Source: an uncultured Clostridia bacterium
Lineage (GTDB): Bacteria > Bacillota > Clostridia > TANB77 > CAG-508
Direction: 5' to 3'
NCBI GenBank assembly: GCA_947631785.1
Contig: CANRMR010000012.1
Location: 1 to 48,804, forward strand
DNA length: 48,804 nucleotides
Shown: positions 1 to 8,029 of the stretch, piece by piece
How the letters are laid out: each line of letters begins with the position of its first letter
Position numbering within the stretch: position 1 is the first letter of the stretch
The notes under the pieces: generated by a model
Database searches by the model: none
Seen by the model: the letters and a program-made list of their open reading frames with translations, nothing else
What the model was told of the DNA's origin: nothing
Program-made: the position numbers and the translations under genes

Positions 1-333
1 TATACATCACAATATTATGCAAATATATACATGACAAATTTTGATAAATACATAACGCAAAAGTTAGGAATAAAATGGTATGTTCGATACATGGATGATT
101 TTGTACTAATTTTAGAGAGCAAAGAAAAAGCAAAACAATTAAAAGAAAAAATAGCAAAATATTTAAAAGAAAATTTAGAATTAGAATTAAACAAAAAAAC
201 GGCATATTTTAAAGTTGTAAATATCTACGATGTCCGCTCCAAATGTGTGATGTATTCACATCGCAATGAATATGTTATGGCTTATAGCAAAAATATTTTT
301 ATCAAAAACATTGCAAAAGACTTTTTTATATGA
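1..333 (+). pseudogene. Reverse transcriptase fragment (DGR-type), 5' end outside window, 3' end truncated
   Basis: The reading frame is open from base 1; the first internal ATG is at 31. The protein carries the fingers/palm motif TSQYYANIY (bases 7-33) and the catalytic box YVRYMDDFV (about bases 79-105), followed by a charged helix and LELELNKKTAYF. This arrangement matches RTs of diversity-generating retroelements and related bacterial RTs. After about base 215 the sequence no longer resembles an RT: the expected glycine-containing (D)F(L/C)G motif and thumb are missing, and about 38 unrelated residues lead to a stop at 331-333. It is therefore either a truncated remnant or fused to foreign DNA. 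No template repeat or accessory avd gene is visible nearby. A DGR-like variable region lies at 37.0 kb, but a functional link is inference. A group II intron RT is less likely because no maturase domain follows. Confidence 0.72.
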
Positions 334-338
334 TTTTC

Positions 339-1211
339 TTAACATGCTCCACGATCATTTGCTAAGTCTTGTGATGCAACTATTCTTTTATGAATACTTC
401 CATCTGGTGATATATATATACTATCAAAACACATTGGTTCATAATTTAGTGATTTAAATTGTGACTGTTTAATAGGAGTTTTTAAATTGCATGTTAAGTT
501 TAAAATAGTTTTTATTCCAAATCTTTTTTTAAGTGATTTGGGTTCTAAATAACATCCATTTTGTAAAGTATCACTTTGATGTACATCATTACAATAGGGT
601 TTTAGTAATTCTTGTAAATCTACGAAATTCGGGTCATTTGGATTATCAGTTGACATTTCTGAAAATTTTATTGAAGTAAACCCTATTTGTTTCATTTCTA
701 AAGCAAATTTTTCCATTTTATCAAATGAATCAATTCCCTTTTTATTAACAACACAATTAACTCTTAATTTAAGTTTTGGATTTAATTTATGAAATTCTTT
801 TATTTTATCTAGTTCAGGAGTAACTCCAACTATATCATTATTTATTTTCTTATTTCCCATAACAGAAACAATAAGTTTATCTAATTTCGTTATAATTGGT
901 AATAAACACTCTAAATTATAGCCATTGGTATTAACTGTTATTTTTTTCTTATATGGAGCAATAGCATTAATAATTTTAATTAAATCATTTGGAAATAATG
1001 TTGACTCTCCACCCAATAGAAGAACATTTGGATATTTATCTAGTGAGATAGCATTTTCAATAATTTTGTTTACGTCTGTTTTTGAAGGCGTGTTAAATCT
1101 TCCAACACAAAAGTAACATTTTCCATTACAGGCAGTCGTTGTTTGAATACATAATCTTGGTCCCATTCTTCCCATACAATAATTTTCCTTACTTCTTAAG
1201 GTAGTTGACAT
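339..1211 (-). CDS. Radical SAM protein, second of a tandem pair
   Basis: This 290-residue protein has the radical SAM cluster motif CNGKCYFC (C28, C32, C35) and a SAM-binding LLLGGES segment near residues 65-71, so it should bind a [4Fe-4S] cluster and cleave S-adenosylmethionine. Its C-terminal half has further cysteines (in QNGCYLEP and LTC) at positions shared with the upstream paralogue, followed by a SPDGSIH segment. These may ligate an auxiliary cluster, though this is not a classical SPASM pattern. The ATG at 1211 lies inside the end of the upstream gene (23-nt overlap), so the two are translationally coupled and probably act together. The substrate is unknown. No small precursor-peptide gene was found beside them, so a RiPP role is only a possibility. 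Confidence 0.85.
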   Translation of the reverse strand: MSTTLRSKENYCMGRMGPRLCIQTTTACNGKCYFCVGRFNTPSKTDVNKIIENAISLDKYPNVLLLGGESTLFPNDLIKIINAIAPYKKKITVNTNGYNLECLLPIITKLDKLIVSVMGNKKINNDIVGVTPELDKIKEFHKLNPKLKLRVNCVVNKKGIDSFDKMEKFALEMKQIGFTSIKFSEMSTDNPNDPNFVDLQELLKPYCNDVHQSDTLQNGCYLEPKSLKKRFGIKTILNLTCNLKTPIKQSQFKSLNYEPMCFDSIYISPDGSIHKRIVASQDLANDRGAC

Positions 1212-2088
1212 TTAAATCATCTCCATTCAAAACTTTATTATCAAATGAATCATATACCCAACTATCAGTTACAGAACAATCAGGTTGAATTACATTCATA
1301 TAATCATGTTGATACTCAATATTTGGTATTCCAAAACTTTTTGCTTTAAATACGTTATTAAATGGACAACAAAGTTTAATATATGTTCTTATTTTTAAAT
1401 ATTTTGATAATGCTGGTAATTCAAAGAAACATCCTTTTAATGTAGCATTTTTTTGATGAATTCCAAATTTTATTAATAAATCTTGTAAATCAATAAAATT
1501 AATATTTTCGTTTGATGTAACTAACTCCATTAATTTAATTGCTGAAAAACCTAATTGTTTAGCTTTTTTAGCATAAGATTTTATTTCTTTTAAATTAGAA
1601 ACAGTCTTATTTGTTACAACAACAGCAGCTATAATTTCGGCATTTCCTTTATTATGATTTAAATCTTTTAGTTCTTCTTCATTAATATATATACCTGTTG
1701 AATTTTTTTTGTAATCAAAAGAATGTATACTTAATGTTACTGTATCTAAATAAGGTATGCATTCTTTAATTATTTTTAAATTAGAACCATTACTTATTAT
1801 ACCAATGTCTTTTTTATATGGTCTAATACCCTTTAAAACTTCAACTAAATTAGGATATAAAGTAGGTTCTCCACCTAAAACATCAACTTTTGAAAATTTT
1901 GTCATTGAATTAGCCGTATCAATAAATTCTTGGGCATCTGAAGATTTTAAAAAAGGTGTGCCAGATGCAATACAAAATTCGCAGTTTCCATTGCAACTAT
2001 TTAACAATTTGATATTCAGTAAATTATAACTATTTCCACAAATGCTATTTTGAGATGGCTTTAATATTATTTTTTCTTTATTATCCAT
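1189..2088 (-). CDS. Radical SAM protein, first of a tandem pair
   Basis: The product carries CNGNCEFC as its cluster motif and VLGGEPTLYP as its SAM-binding segment. Its C-terminal region aligns with that of the next gene (KGCFFEL, KLCCP, and a PDCS segment in place of PDGS), so the two are diverged paralogues. A GTG at 2097 is open in frame, but the ATG at 2088 is preferred because an AGAAGGA ribosome site lies about 11 nt upstream of it, whereas that site abuts the GTG. The gene is the first of a two-gene minus-strand operon. It diverges from a Nudix/winged-helix regulator across a 163-bp region with paired operator-like motifs, so regulation by that neighbour is likely. The substrate cannot be told from the sequence. 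Confidence 0.85.
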   Translation of the reverse strand: MDNKEKIILKPSQNSICGNSYNLLNIKLLNSCNGNCEFCIASGTPFLKSSDAQEFIDTANSMTKFSKVDVLGGEPTLYPNLVEVLKGIRPYKKDIGIISNGSNLKIIKECIPYLDTVTLSIHSFDYKKNSTGIYINEEELKDLNHNKGNAEIIAAVVVTNKTVSNLKEIKSYAKKAKQLGFSAIKLMELVTSNENINFIDLQDLLIKFGIHQKNATLKGCFFELPALSKYLKIRTYIKLCCPFNNVFKAKSFGIPNIEYQHDYMNVIQPDCSVTDSWVYDSFDNKVLNGDDLNVNYLKK

Positions 2089-2120
2089 AAAATACACCGT
2101 CCTTCTATATATTTATATTT

Positions 2121-2146
2121 TGTTATTAACATTTTATTAAAAACAA
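2121..2146 (-). promoter_or_regulatory. Operator-like motif, left copy
   Basis: This 26-nt stretch is the reverse complement, with about three mismatches, of 2205-2230. Inside it, half-sites GTTATTAA and TTAAAAAC sit 7 nt apart and form an imperfect palindrome. It covers the -10 region of the radical SAM promoter. It is a probable binding site for the Nudix/winged-helix protein at 2252-3079; the assignment is inference. Confidence 0.6.
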
Positions 2147-2159
2147 ATACATTTGTCAA
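2131..2159 (-). promoter_or_regulatory. Promoter of the radical SAM operon
   Basis: On the minus strand TTGACA (2159-2154) is followed after 17 nt by TAAAAT (2136-2131), a near-consensus sigma-A promoter. Its -10 region is covered by the operator-like motif at 2121-2146. Confidence 0.75.
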
Positions 2160-2191
2160 TAGTTTTTTTAAAATTTTAAAAAATTTTATGC

Positions 2192-2220
2192 TTGACTAAT
2201 TCTTTTGTTTTTAATATAAT
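2192..2220 (+). promoter_or_regulatory. Promoter of the Nudix/winged-helix regulator gene
   Basis: TTGACT (2192-2197) and TATAAT (2215-2220) are separated by exactly 17 nt. A GGAG ribosome site near 2242-2246 precedes the ATG at 2252. Confidence 0.8.
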
Positions 2221-2230
2221 GTTAATAAGT
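2205..2230 (+). promoter_or_regulatory. Operator-like motif, right copy
   Basis: This is the mirror copy of 2121-2146 (TTGTTTTTAATA then AATGTTAATAA). It covers the -10 box of the regulator gene and extends past the likely transcription start, as expected of an autorepressor site. Confidence 0.6.
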
Positions 2231-2251
2231 AATTTATAAAAAGGAGTTACT

Positions 2252-3079
2252 ATGAAAAAATATAATAATGAAAAAGAATTTTTAGAAAATTATGATGTAA
2301 CAAAATTTGATAGATTGAGTATGACAACTGACATACTATTAGTTAGTGTATCGAATAAAGATTCTATAAATTATAGAAAAACAAGTAAAAAGATGATTAG
2401 CATTTTACTTGTTAAGAGAGATGAGTTTCCATTTAAAGATAAATGGTGTTTACCTGGAGGATTTTTAAATCCAAAAAAAGAAACTTTAGATGAATGTGCA
2501 AAAAGAGTTTTGAAAAAAGAAACTAATTTATCTAATATTTATTTAGAACAATTATATACTTTTGATGACATAGATAGGGATCCTAGAACTCGTGTTGTTT
2601 CATCTGCATATGTAGCATTAGTTGATAAAAACAAATTAATCTATGAACTTAATAAAAATGCTTCTTGGTTTGATATTACAGAATTTAAAGAAATAGATAA
2701 TATTGTTTATATTACTATGAATAATAATAATGAAACAATTCACTTTTCTATAAAGAAAACTTTAATACAAAAAACGACTAATCAATATTCTTTTTTAATT
2801 TTAAAAAATGAAAGCATTGCCTTCGATCATCCAAAGGTTATTTTATCTGGGATTGAACGAATACGTAATAAGATTAATTATACTGATATTGTATTCAATA
2901 TGATGCCTAAATATTTTTCTTTAAGTGAGCTTCAAGCTGTTTATGAAGTAATTTTAGGAGAAAAATTATTAGCACCAGCTTTTAGAAGAATTATTGCAAA
3001 TAAAGTTGAGAAAACTGATAAAATGTTAACTGGTAAGGGACATAGACCTTCTGTATTATTTAAGTATAAAGAAACATAA
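2252..3079 (+). CDS. NrtR-like regulator: Nudix domain with C-terminal winged helix
   Basis: The 275-residue protein has an N-terminal Nudix fold (about 25-165) and a C-terminal winged-helix region (about 200-275, including YFSLSELQAVYE and AFRRIIANK). This is the architecture of NrtR, which senses ADP-ribose-type metabolites and represses NAD-related genes. The Nudix box begins GGFLNPKKETLDECAKR, but the canonical REUxEE core reads RVLKKE: one catalytic Glu is Val and another is Lys. Hydrolysis is therefore probably lost and the domain likely acts only as a ligand sensor. The divergent radical SAM operon with mirrored operator-like motifs suggests those genes are its target and that it is autoregulated. 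The true ligand is unknown. A hairpin terminator follows. Confidence 0.8.
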   Translation: MKKYNNEKEFLENYDVTKFDRLSMTTDILLVSVSNKDSINYRKTSKKMISILLVKRDEFPFKDKWCLPGGFLNPKKETLDECAKRVLKKETNLSNIYLEQLYTFDDIDRDPRTRVVSSAYVALVDKNKLIYELNKNASWFDITEFKEIDNIVYITMNNNNETIHFSIKKTLIQKTTNQYSFLILKNESIAFDHPKVILSGIERIRNKINYTDIVFNMMPKYFSLSELQAVYEVILGEKLLAPAFRRIIANKVEKTDKMLTGKGHRPSVLFKYKET

Positions 3080-3095
3080 TATTATTATGAAAATC

Positions 3096-3142
3096 AAAAA
3101 TTGGGTCAATTGAATTTACTTTTTCAATTGACCCAATTTTTT
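3096..3142 (+). terminator. Rho-independent terminator after the regulator gene
   Basis: A long stem pairs AAATTGGGTCAATTGAA with TTCAATTGACCCAATTT and is followed by a T-run. The A-run on the other side could allow bidirectional action. Confidence 0.9.
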
Positions 3143-3195
3143 AATTAAGCATAAATATTTTTATCAAATCTAATCTATTTAAAGTTTAAAATCAA

Positions 3196-3225
3196 TTGAC
3201 ATTAGCAGTACTTTTGTGATATTAT
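3196..3225 (+). promoter_or_regulatory. Promoter of leuS
   Basis: TTGACA at 3196-3201 and TATTAT at 3220-3225 with an 18-nt spacer. The roughly 85-nt leader shows neither a T-box specifier stem nor an antiterminator, although clostridial leuS genes are often T-box controlled. Confidence 0.6.
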
Positions 3226-3319
3226 AGCATCAAAATAAAATAAAAAACATTAAATTTATTTTTAATATATTTATCACTATGTAAACATCTATTAATTCTA
3301 TAAAAAAGGGGAGATTTAA

Positions 3320-5734
3320 ATGTATAATTTTACAGAAATAGAAAAAAAATGGCAAGATTATTGGGAAAAAAATAAAACATTTAAAACAGATGCTTGGGAC
3401 TTTTCTAAACCTAAATATTATGCACTTGATATGTTTCCATATCCATCAGGAGTTGGTCTTCATGCAGGACATCCAGAAGGATATACTGCAACAGACATAG
3501 TGTCACGTATGAAAAGGATGCAAGGGTATAATGTACTTCATCCAATTGGATATGATTCTTTTGGACTTCCAGCAGAACAATATGCAATACAAACAGGAAA
3601 TCATCCTGCAAAATTTACAGAAGAAAATATCAAGACATTTGAAGGACAATTAAAAAGATTAGGTCTATCATATGATTGGGATAGAGTAGTATCTACAAGC
3701 GATCCAAGCTTCTACAAATGGACACAGTGGATATTTAAAAAATTATATGAAGATGGATATGCTAAACAAATTAATATGCCAGTTAATTGGTGTGAAGAAT
3801 TGGGAACTGTTTTAGCAAATGATGAAGTAATAGATGGTAAAAGTGAAAGAGGGGGATACCCTGTAGTACGTAAATATATGAAACAGTGGATTATTGATAT
3901 GCCTGCTTTTGCTGAAAAACTTTTAAGTGGATTAGATGAGTTAGATTGGCCAGAATCAACAAAGGAAATGCAAAGAAATTGGATTGGAAAATCTGAAGGT
4001 GTAGAAGTAGAGTTCAAAATTAAAGATGGTGGAAAATTTTCAATATTTACTACATGTATAGAAACTATATATGGTATTACATTTATGGTATTAGCTCCTG
4101 AAAGTAAATTAGTAGATGAATTAAAGGATAGAATTAAAAACTGGGATGAAGTGGTTAAATATAGAGAAGAAACTGCTAAAAAATCAGATTTTGATAGAAC
4201 TGAAATTAATAAAACAAAAAGTGGTGTAAAGCTAGAGGGTATATATGCAATTAACCCAATCAATAACAAAGAAATACCTGTATTTTTAGGAGATTTTGTT
4301 TTAGCAAGCTATGGTACAGGAGCTGTTATGGCAGTACCAAGCCATGACCAAAGAGACTTTGAATATGCACAAAAATATAATATACCTATGATTCAAGTAA
4401 TTGATGGAAAAGATACTGTAGAATGTGCTTTTGAAAAACAAGATTATTTAGGTAAAGGATGCAAATTAATAAATAGTGAAGAATTTACTGGATTAACAGT
4501 AGAAGAAGCAAAAATAGCTATTACAGATAAACTTATTAAAATGGGATGTGGAAAAAAGAAAAATAATTATCATATAAGAGAATGGATATTTGCTCGTCAA
4601 AGATTTTGGGGAGAACCAATACCAATTATTCATCTAGAAGATGGTAGAGATATTGTATTAGAAGATAAAGACTTACCTTTGATATTACCAGAAATGGATG
4701 ATTATAAAGGAAAAAATGGCGAAGCACCATTAGAAAGTGCAACTAAGTGGAAAAATGTTGAAGTAGGTGGAATAAAAGGAGTAAGAGAAACAGCTACAAT
4801 GCCTGGTTCAGCGGGATCAAGTTGGTATTTTTTAAGATATATAGATCCAACTAATGATGAAGTTTTTGCCGATCCTAAATTAATTGAGCATTGGATGCCA
4901 GTCGATTTATATATAGGTGGACCAGAACACGCAGTTGGACATTTATTATATTCTAGAATGTGGAATAATTATTTATATGATAAAGGATTAGTTAGTGTTA
5001 AAGAACCATTTAAAAAACTAATACATCAAGGAATGATATTAGGTTCAAATGGTATAAAAATGGGAAAACGTTTTCCTAAATATGTAGTAAATCCAGATGA
5101 TATAGAAAAAGAATATGGTGCTGATACACTTAGAATGTACGAAATGTTCATGGGACCACTTGAAGCAGACAAGCCATGGAATGATGAAGCAGTTAAAGGA
5201 ATTAAAAGATTCTTAGACCGTGTATGGAGACTATATCATGAAGAACTAAGAGAATTTAAAGATAATCCAAATTTGGATAAAATATATAATCAAACAGTAA
5301 AGAAAGTAACTGAAGATTATGAAACATTAAATTTCAATACTGCAATATCACAAATGATGATATTTGTAAATGCAGTATATAAAGAAAATACTTGGAATTT
5401 AGAATATGCTAAAAATTTTGTTAAATTATTAAATCCAATAGTTCCACATATTACTGAAGAAATATGGAGCGAGGTATTTAATAATACAGAAACCATTTCG
5501 TATGAACCATGGCCAACATATGATAAATCAAAAATTATAAATGATACATATGAAATGGTTGTACAAATAAATGGTAAAGTAAGAGGAAGAATAGAAGTAC
5601 CAACTTCATATACAGAAGAAGAAATGAAATGTGCTGCAAAAAATTTAGATAGCATAAAAGATAAAATAGAAGGAAAAACAATTGTAAAAGAAATAGTTGT
5701 ACCTAAAAAATTAGTAAATATAGTTGTTAAATAA
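3320..5734 (+). CDS. leuS: Leucyl-tRNA synthetase
   Basis: This 804-residue class Ia synthetase charges tRNA-Leu with leucine in the cytoplasm. The HIGH signature reads HAGH (48-51). The WIFARQRFWGEPIP and DLYIGGPEHAVGHLLYSR segments are typical of LeuRS. The CP1 editing domain (about 225-410) keeps GTGAVMAVPSHDQRDFE with the Asp that reads mischarged amino acids, but its threonine-rich entry reads TTCIET instead of the usual TRPDT. The second signature is KMGKR (about 579-583) rather than KMSKS, which I recall from a subset of clostridial LeuRS. The C-terminal anticodon-binding and tRNA-contact domains are present, so length is normal. The ATG at 3320 follows AAGGGGAG. Confidence 0.97.
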   Translation: MYNFTEIEKKWQDYWEKNKTFKTDAWDFSKPKYYALDMFPYPSGVGLHAGHPEGYTATDIVSRMKRMQGYNVLHPIGYDSFGLPAEQYAIQTGNHPAKFTEENIKTFEGQLKRLGLSYDWDRVVSTSDPSFYKWTQWIFKKLYEDGYAKQINMPVNWCEELGTVLANDEVIDGKSERGGYPVVRKYMKQWIIDMPAFAEKLLSGLDELDWPESTKEMQRNWIGKSEGVEVEFKIKDGGKFSIFTTCIETIYGITFMVLAPESKLVDELKDRIKNWDEVVKYREETAKKSDFDRTEINKTKSGVKLEGIYAINPINNKEIPVFLGDFVLASYGTGAVMAVPSHDQRDFEYAQKYNIPMIQVIDGKDTVECAFEKQDYLGKGCKLINSEEFTGLTVEEAKIAITDKLIKMGCGKKKNNYHIREWIFARQRFWGEPIPIIHLEDGRDIVLEDKDLPLILPEMDDYKGKNGEAPLESATKWKNVEVGGIKGVRETATMPGSAGSSWYFLRYIDPTNDEVFADPKLIEHWMPVDLYIGGPEHAVGHLLYSRMWNNYLYDKGLVSVKEPFKKLIHQGMILGSNGIKMGKRFPKYVVNPDDIEKEYGADTLRMYEMFMGPLEADKPWNDEAVKGIKRFLDRVWRLYHEELREFKDNPNLDKIYNQTVKKVTEDYETLNFNTAISQMMIFVNAVYKENTWNLEYAKNFVKLLNPIVPHITEEIWSEVFNNTETISYEPWPTYDKSKIINDTYEMVVQINGKVRGRIEVPTSYTEEEMKCAAKNLDSIKDKIEGKTIVKEIVVPKKLVNIVVK

Positions 5735-5812
5735 TTTTGTAATACAAAGATGTATGCTGTTACTTTTATTAAAAATATATAGTGTAAATCTTATAAACTC
5801 AAGGAGGAAATT

Positions 5813-7417
5813 ATGAAAGAAAATAAAGTTGGCAAAAATGTTTTAATAGGTGGAGCATGGCCATATGCTAATAATTCATTACATATAGGTCATGTAGCAG
5901 GTCTTATTTCAGGAGATATAATTGCAAGATATCATAGACAAATAGGAGATAATGTTTTATATGTATCAGGTACAGACTGCCATGGAACACCAATAACAAT
6001 TAGGGCAAAAAAAGAAAAGAAAACACCTGGCGAAATTGCTAAAATGTATCATCAAGAATTTGTGCAATGTTTTAATGATATGCAATTTTCATATGATTTG
6101 TATACAGAAACAGAAGATGATTTTCATAAAGAAAACGTAAAAGAATTATTTAAAAAAATGTATGATAATGGATATATATATGAAAAAATTGATATGCAAC
6201 CATACTGCGAAAATTGTAAAAAGTTTTTAGCAGATAGAGAGCTATTATTAATATGTCCAAATTGCTCAAAAGAAACAAAAGGAGACATGTGTGATTGTGG
6301 ATATGAGCCTAAAAGCGAGGATTTAATAAATGCTATATGTCAAGAATGTGGAAATAAAACAGTGCAAAAAGAAAATAAAAATTTATATTTAGCATTAGGT
6401 AAGTTACAACCTAAAATTGAAGAATATGTTCAAAAAAATAAAGAAAACTGGAGACCAAGTTCACAAAATGAAACAGAAAAATATTTAAAAGAAGGTTTAC
6501 CAGAAAAAGCAGTTACTAGAAATTTAGATTGGGGAATAGATATACCAATACCTGGATTTGATGATAAAAAAATGTATGTATGGATAGATGCAGTTTTAGG
6601 GTATTTTACAGCATGTAAAAAAATATGTATTAAAAAAGGTCTAAATTTTGAAGATTTTTGGAAAGAAAGCGATAATAATATAATGTACATGGCTCATGGA
6701 AAAGACAACATAACATTTCACACAATTATTTTACCAGGATTACTTTTAGCTTTAGAAGATAATTATAAATTGCCAAATTACATGATAGCTACACAATACT
6801 TAAATGTAAATGAAGAAAAAATTTCAAAATCAAAAGGAAATGGAATAACAATTAGACAAATGCTAGATAATTACGATTCTGATATGATAAGATACTATTT
6901 AATAGAAAATGGCCCTGAAAAAAAAGACAGCAATTTTTCAATAGAAGATTTTGTTGCAATTTGCAATTCAGATATAGTTAATAAATATGGTAATTTAATA
7001 AATAGAACCTTAAAATTTAAGGGGCTTACAAAAATACCAAATGGAAAAATGGATGAAGAAATAAAAAAAATTATAATTTTAACATATGATAGTGTTAGTA
7101 AAGAAATAGAAAATTTAGAATTTAAAAAAGCAGTTACTTTAATTAGAGAATTAGTTGAAAGAGCGAACAAGTATTATGAAGAAAGAAAGCCATGGAATAA
7201 GCAAAAGGAAGATATAGAAGAATTCAACAATATTATATATACATGTGCAACTATAATTGCTAATTTATCAAATTTGTATGAACCATTTATGCCTAAGTCA
7301 TCAGAAAAAGTAAGAAAAATGTTAAATATTGATAAATGTACATGGGACTATATTGAAGTACAAAAAGACATGGATTTAAACGAAATAGAGCCATTATTTG
7401 AAAGAATAAAGTCTTAA
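5813..7417 (+). CDS. metG: Methionyl-tRNA synthetase, short form
   Basis: This 534-residue class I synthetase makes Met-tRNA for initiation and elongation. It has HIGH at 24-27 and a cysteine-rich zinc knuckle at about 131-185 with several CxxC pairs (CENC, CPNC, CDC, CQEC), which suggests a two-zinc knuckle. KISKS lies at about 335-339. The C-terminal OB-fold tRNA-binding dimerisation domain of longer MetRS forms (about 650 residues) is absent. AAGGAGGA precedes the ATG. The stop is directly followed by pth, so the two are probably co-transcribed. Confidence 0.96.
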   Translation: MKENKVGKNVLIGGAWPYANNSLHIGHVAGLISGDIIARYHRQIGDNVLYVSGTDCHGTPITIRAKKEKKTPGEIAKMYHQEFVQCFNDMQFSYDLYTETEDDFHKENVKELFKKMYDNGYIYEKIDMQPYCENCKKFLADRELLLICPNCSKETKGDMCDCGYEPKSEDLINAICQECGNKTVQKENKNLYLALGKLQPKIEEYVQKNKENWRPSSQNETEKYLKEGLPEKAVTRNLDWGIDIPIPGFDDKKMYVWIDAVLGYFTACKKICIKKGLNFEDFWKESDNNIMYMAHGKDNITFHTIILPGLLLALEDNYKLPNYMIATQYLNVNEEKISKSKGNGITIRQMLDNYDSDMIRYYLIENGPEKKDSNFSIEDFVAICNSDIVNKYGNLINRTLKFKGLTKIPNGKMDEEIKKIIILTYDSVSKEIENLEFKKAVTLIRELVERANKYYEERKPWNKQKEDIEEFNNIIYTCATIIANLSNLYEPFMPKSSEKVRKMLNIDKCTWDYIEVQKDMDLNEIEPLFERIKS

Positions 7418-7435
7418 ATGGAAAAGAGGAAAAAA

Positions 7436-7990
7436 ATGTACCTTATTGTAGGATTAGGAAATCCAGAAGATAAATATGATAACACAAGACATAATATGGG
7501 CTTTCATGCAATTAACATGTTAGCTGAAAAATACAATATTAAGATAAAAAAAGAAAAATGGCAAGGATTATATTCAATAGACGAAATAGAAAACGAAAAA
7601 GTAATTTTACTTAAGCCACAAACATACATGAACCTAAGTGGTGAATCAATTATTAAATTTAAAAATTTTTATAAAATAGAAGATAGTAAAACAATTATAA
7701 TTTATGATGATATGGATGTAGAAATTGGAGAAATTAAGATTAAACCAAAAGGTGGACCAGGTTCTCACAATGGAATGAAATCAGTTGTAGAATGCTTGCA
7801 AACAGAAAATTTTCCAAGAATTAGGATTGGAATTGGAAAAGATGAATATGAAGAAAAAATAGATTATGTTATAGGAAATTTAAGCAAACAGGAAAGAGAA
7901 AAATTAGATAAAGGAGCAAAAAAAGCATCAGAAGCTGCAGAAGAAATAATAAAAAATGGAATTGGTATTGCAATGAATAAATATAACTAA
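7436..7990 (+). CDS. pth: Peptidyl-tRNA hydrolase
   Basis: The enzyme releases peptides from prematurely dissociated peptidyl-tRNA. Family motifs are MYLIVGLGNP (1-10), the catalytic His in NTRHNMGF (H19), LLKPQTYMNLSG, and YDDMDV followed by GGPGSHNGMKS. The frame is open from an ATG at 7418 immediately after metG, but the start at 7436 is chosen: it gives the usual family N-terminus and has AAGAGGA 5 nt upstream. The resulting 184 residues match the usual size. Confidence 0.96.
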   Translation: MYLIVGLGNPEDKYDNTRHNMGFHAINMLAEKYNIKIKKEKWQGLYSIDEIENEKVILLKPQTYMNLSGESIIKFKNFYKIEDSKTIIIYDDMDVEIGEIKIKPKGGPGSHNGMKSVVECLQTENFPRIRIGIGKDEYEEKIDYVIGNLSKQEREKLDKGAKKASEAAEEIIKNGIGIAMNKYN

Positions 7991-8029
7991 AAACAGTAAT
8001 AAATCTAGAGAGGAATGAAAGTAAAAAAA

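Noticed and set aside
1-333. Group II intron reverse transcriptase
   Set aside because: No maturase or endonuclease domain follows, no intron domain V/VI structure is seen downstream, and the motif spacing looks more like DGR-type RTs.
3226-3319. T-box riboswitch before leuS
   Set aside because: The leader from the promoter to the ATG is only about 90 nt and shows no specifier stem, no TGGN-type T-box sequence and no terminator/antiterminator pair.
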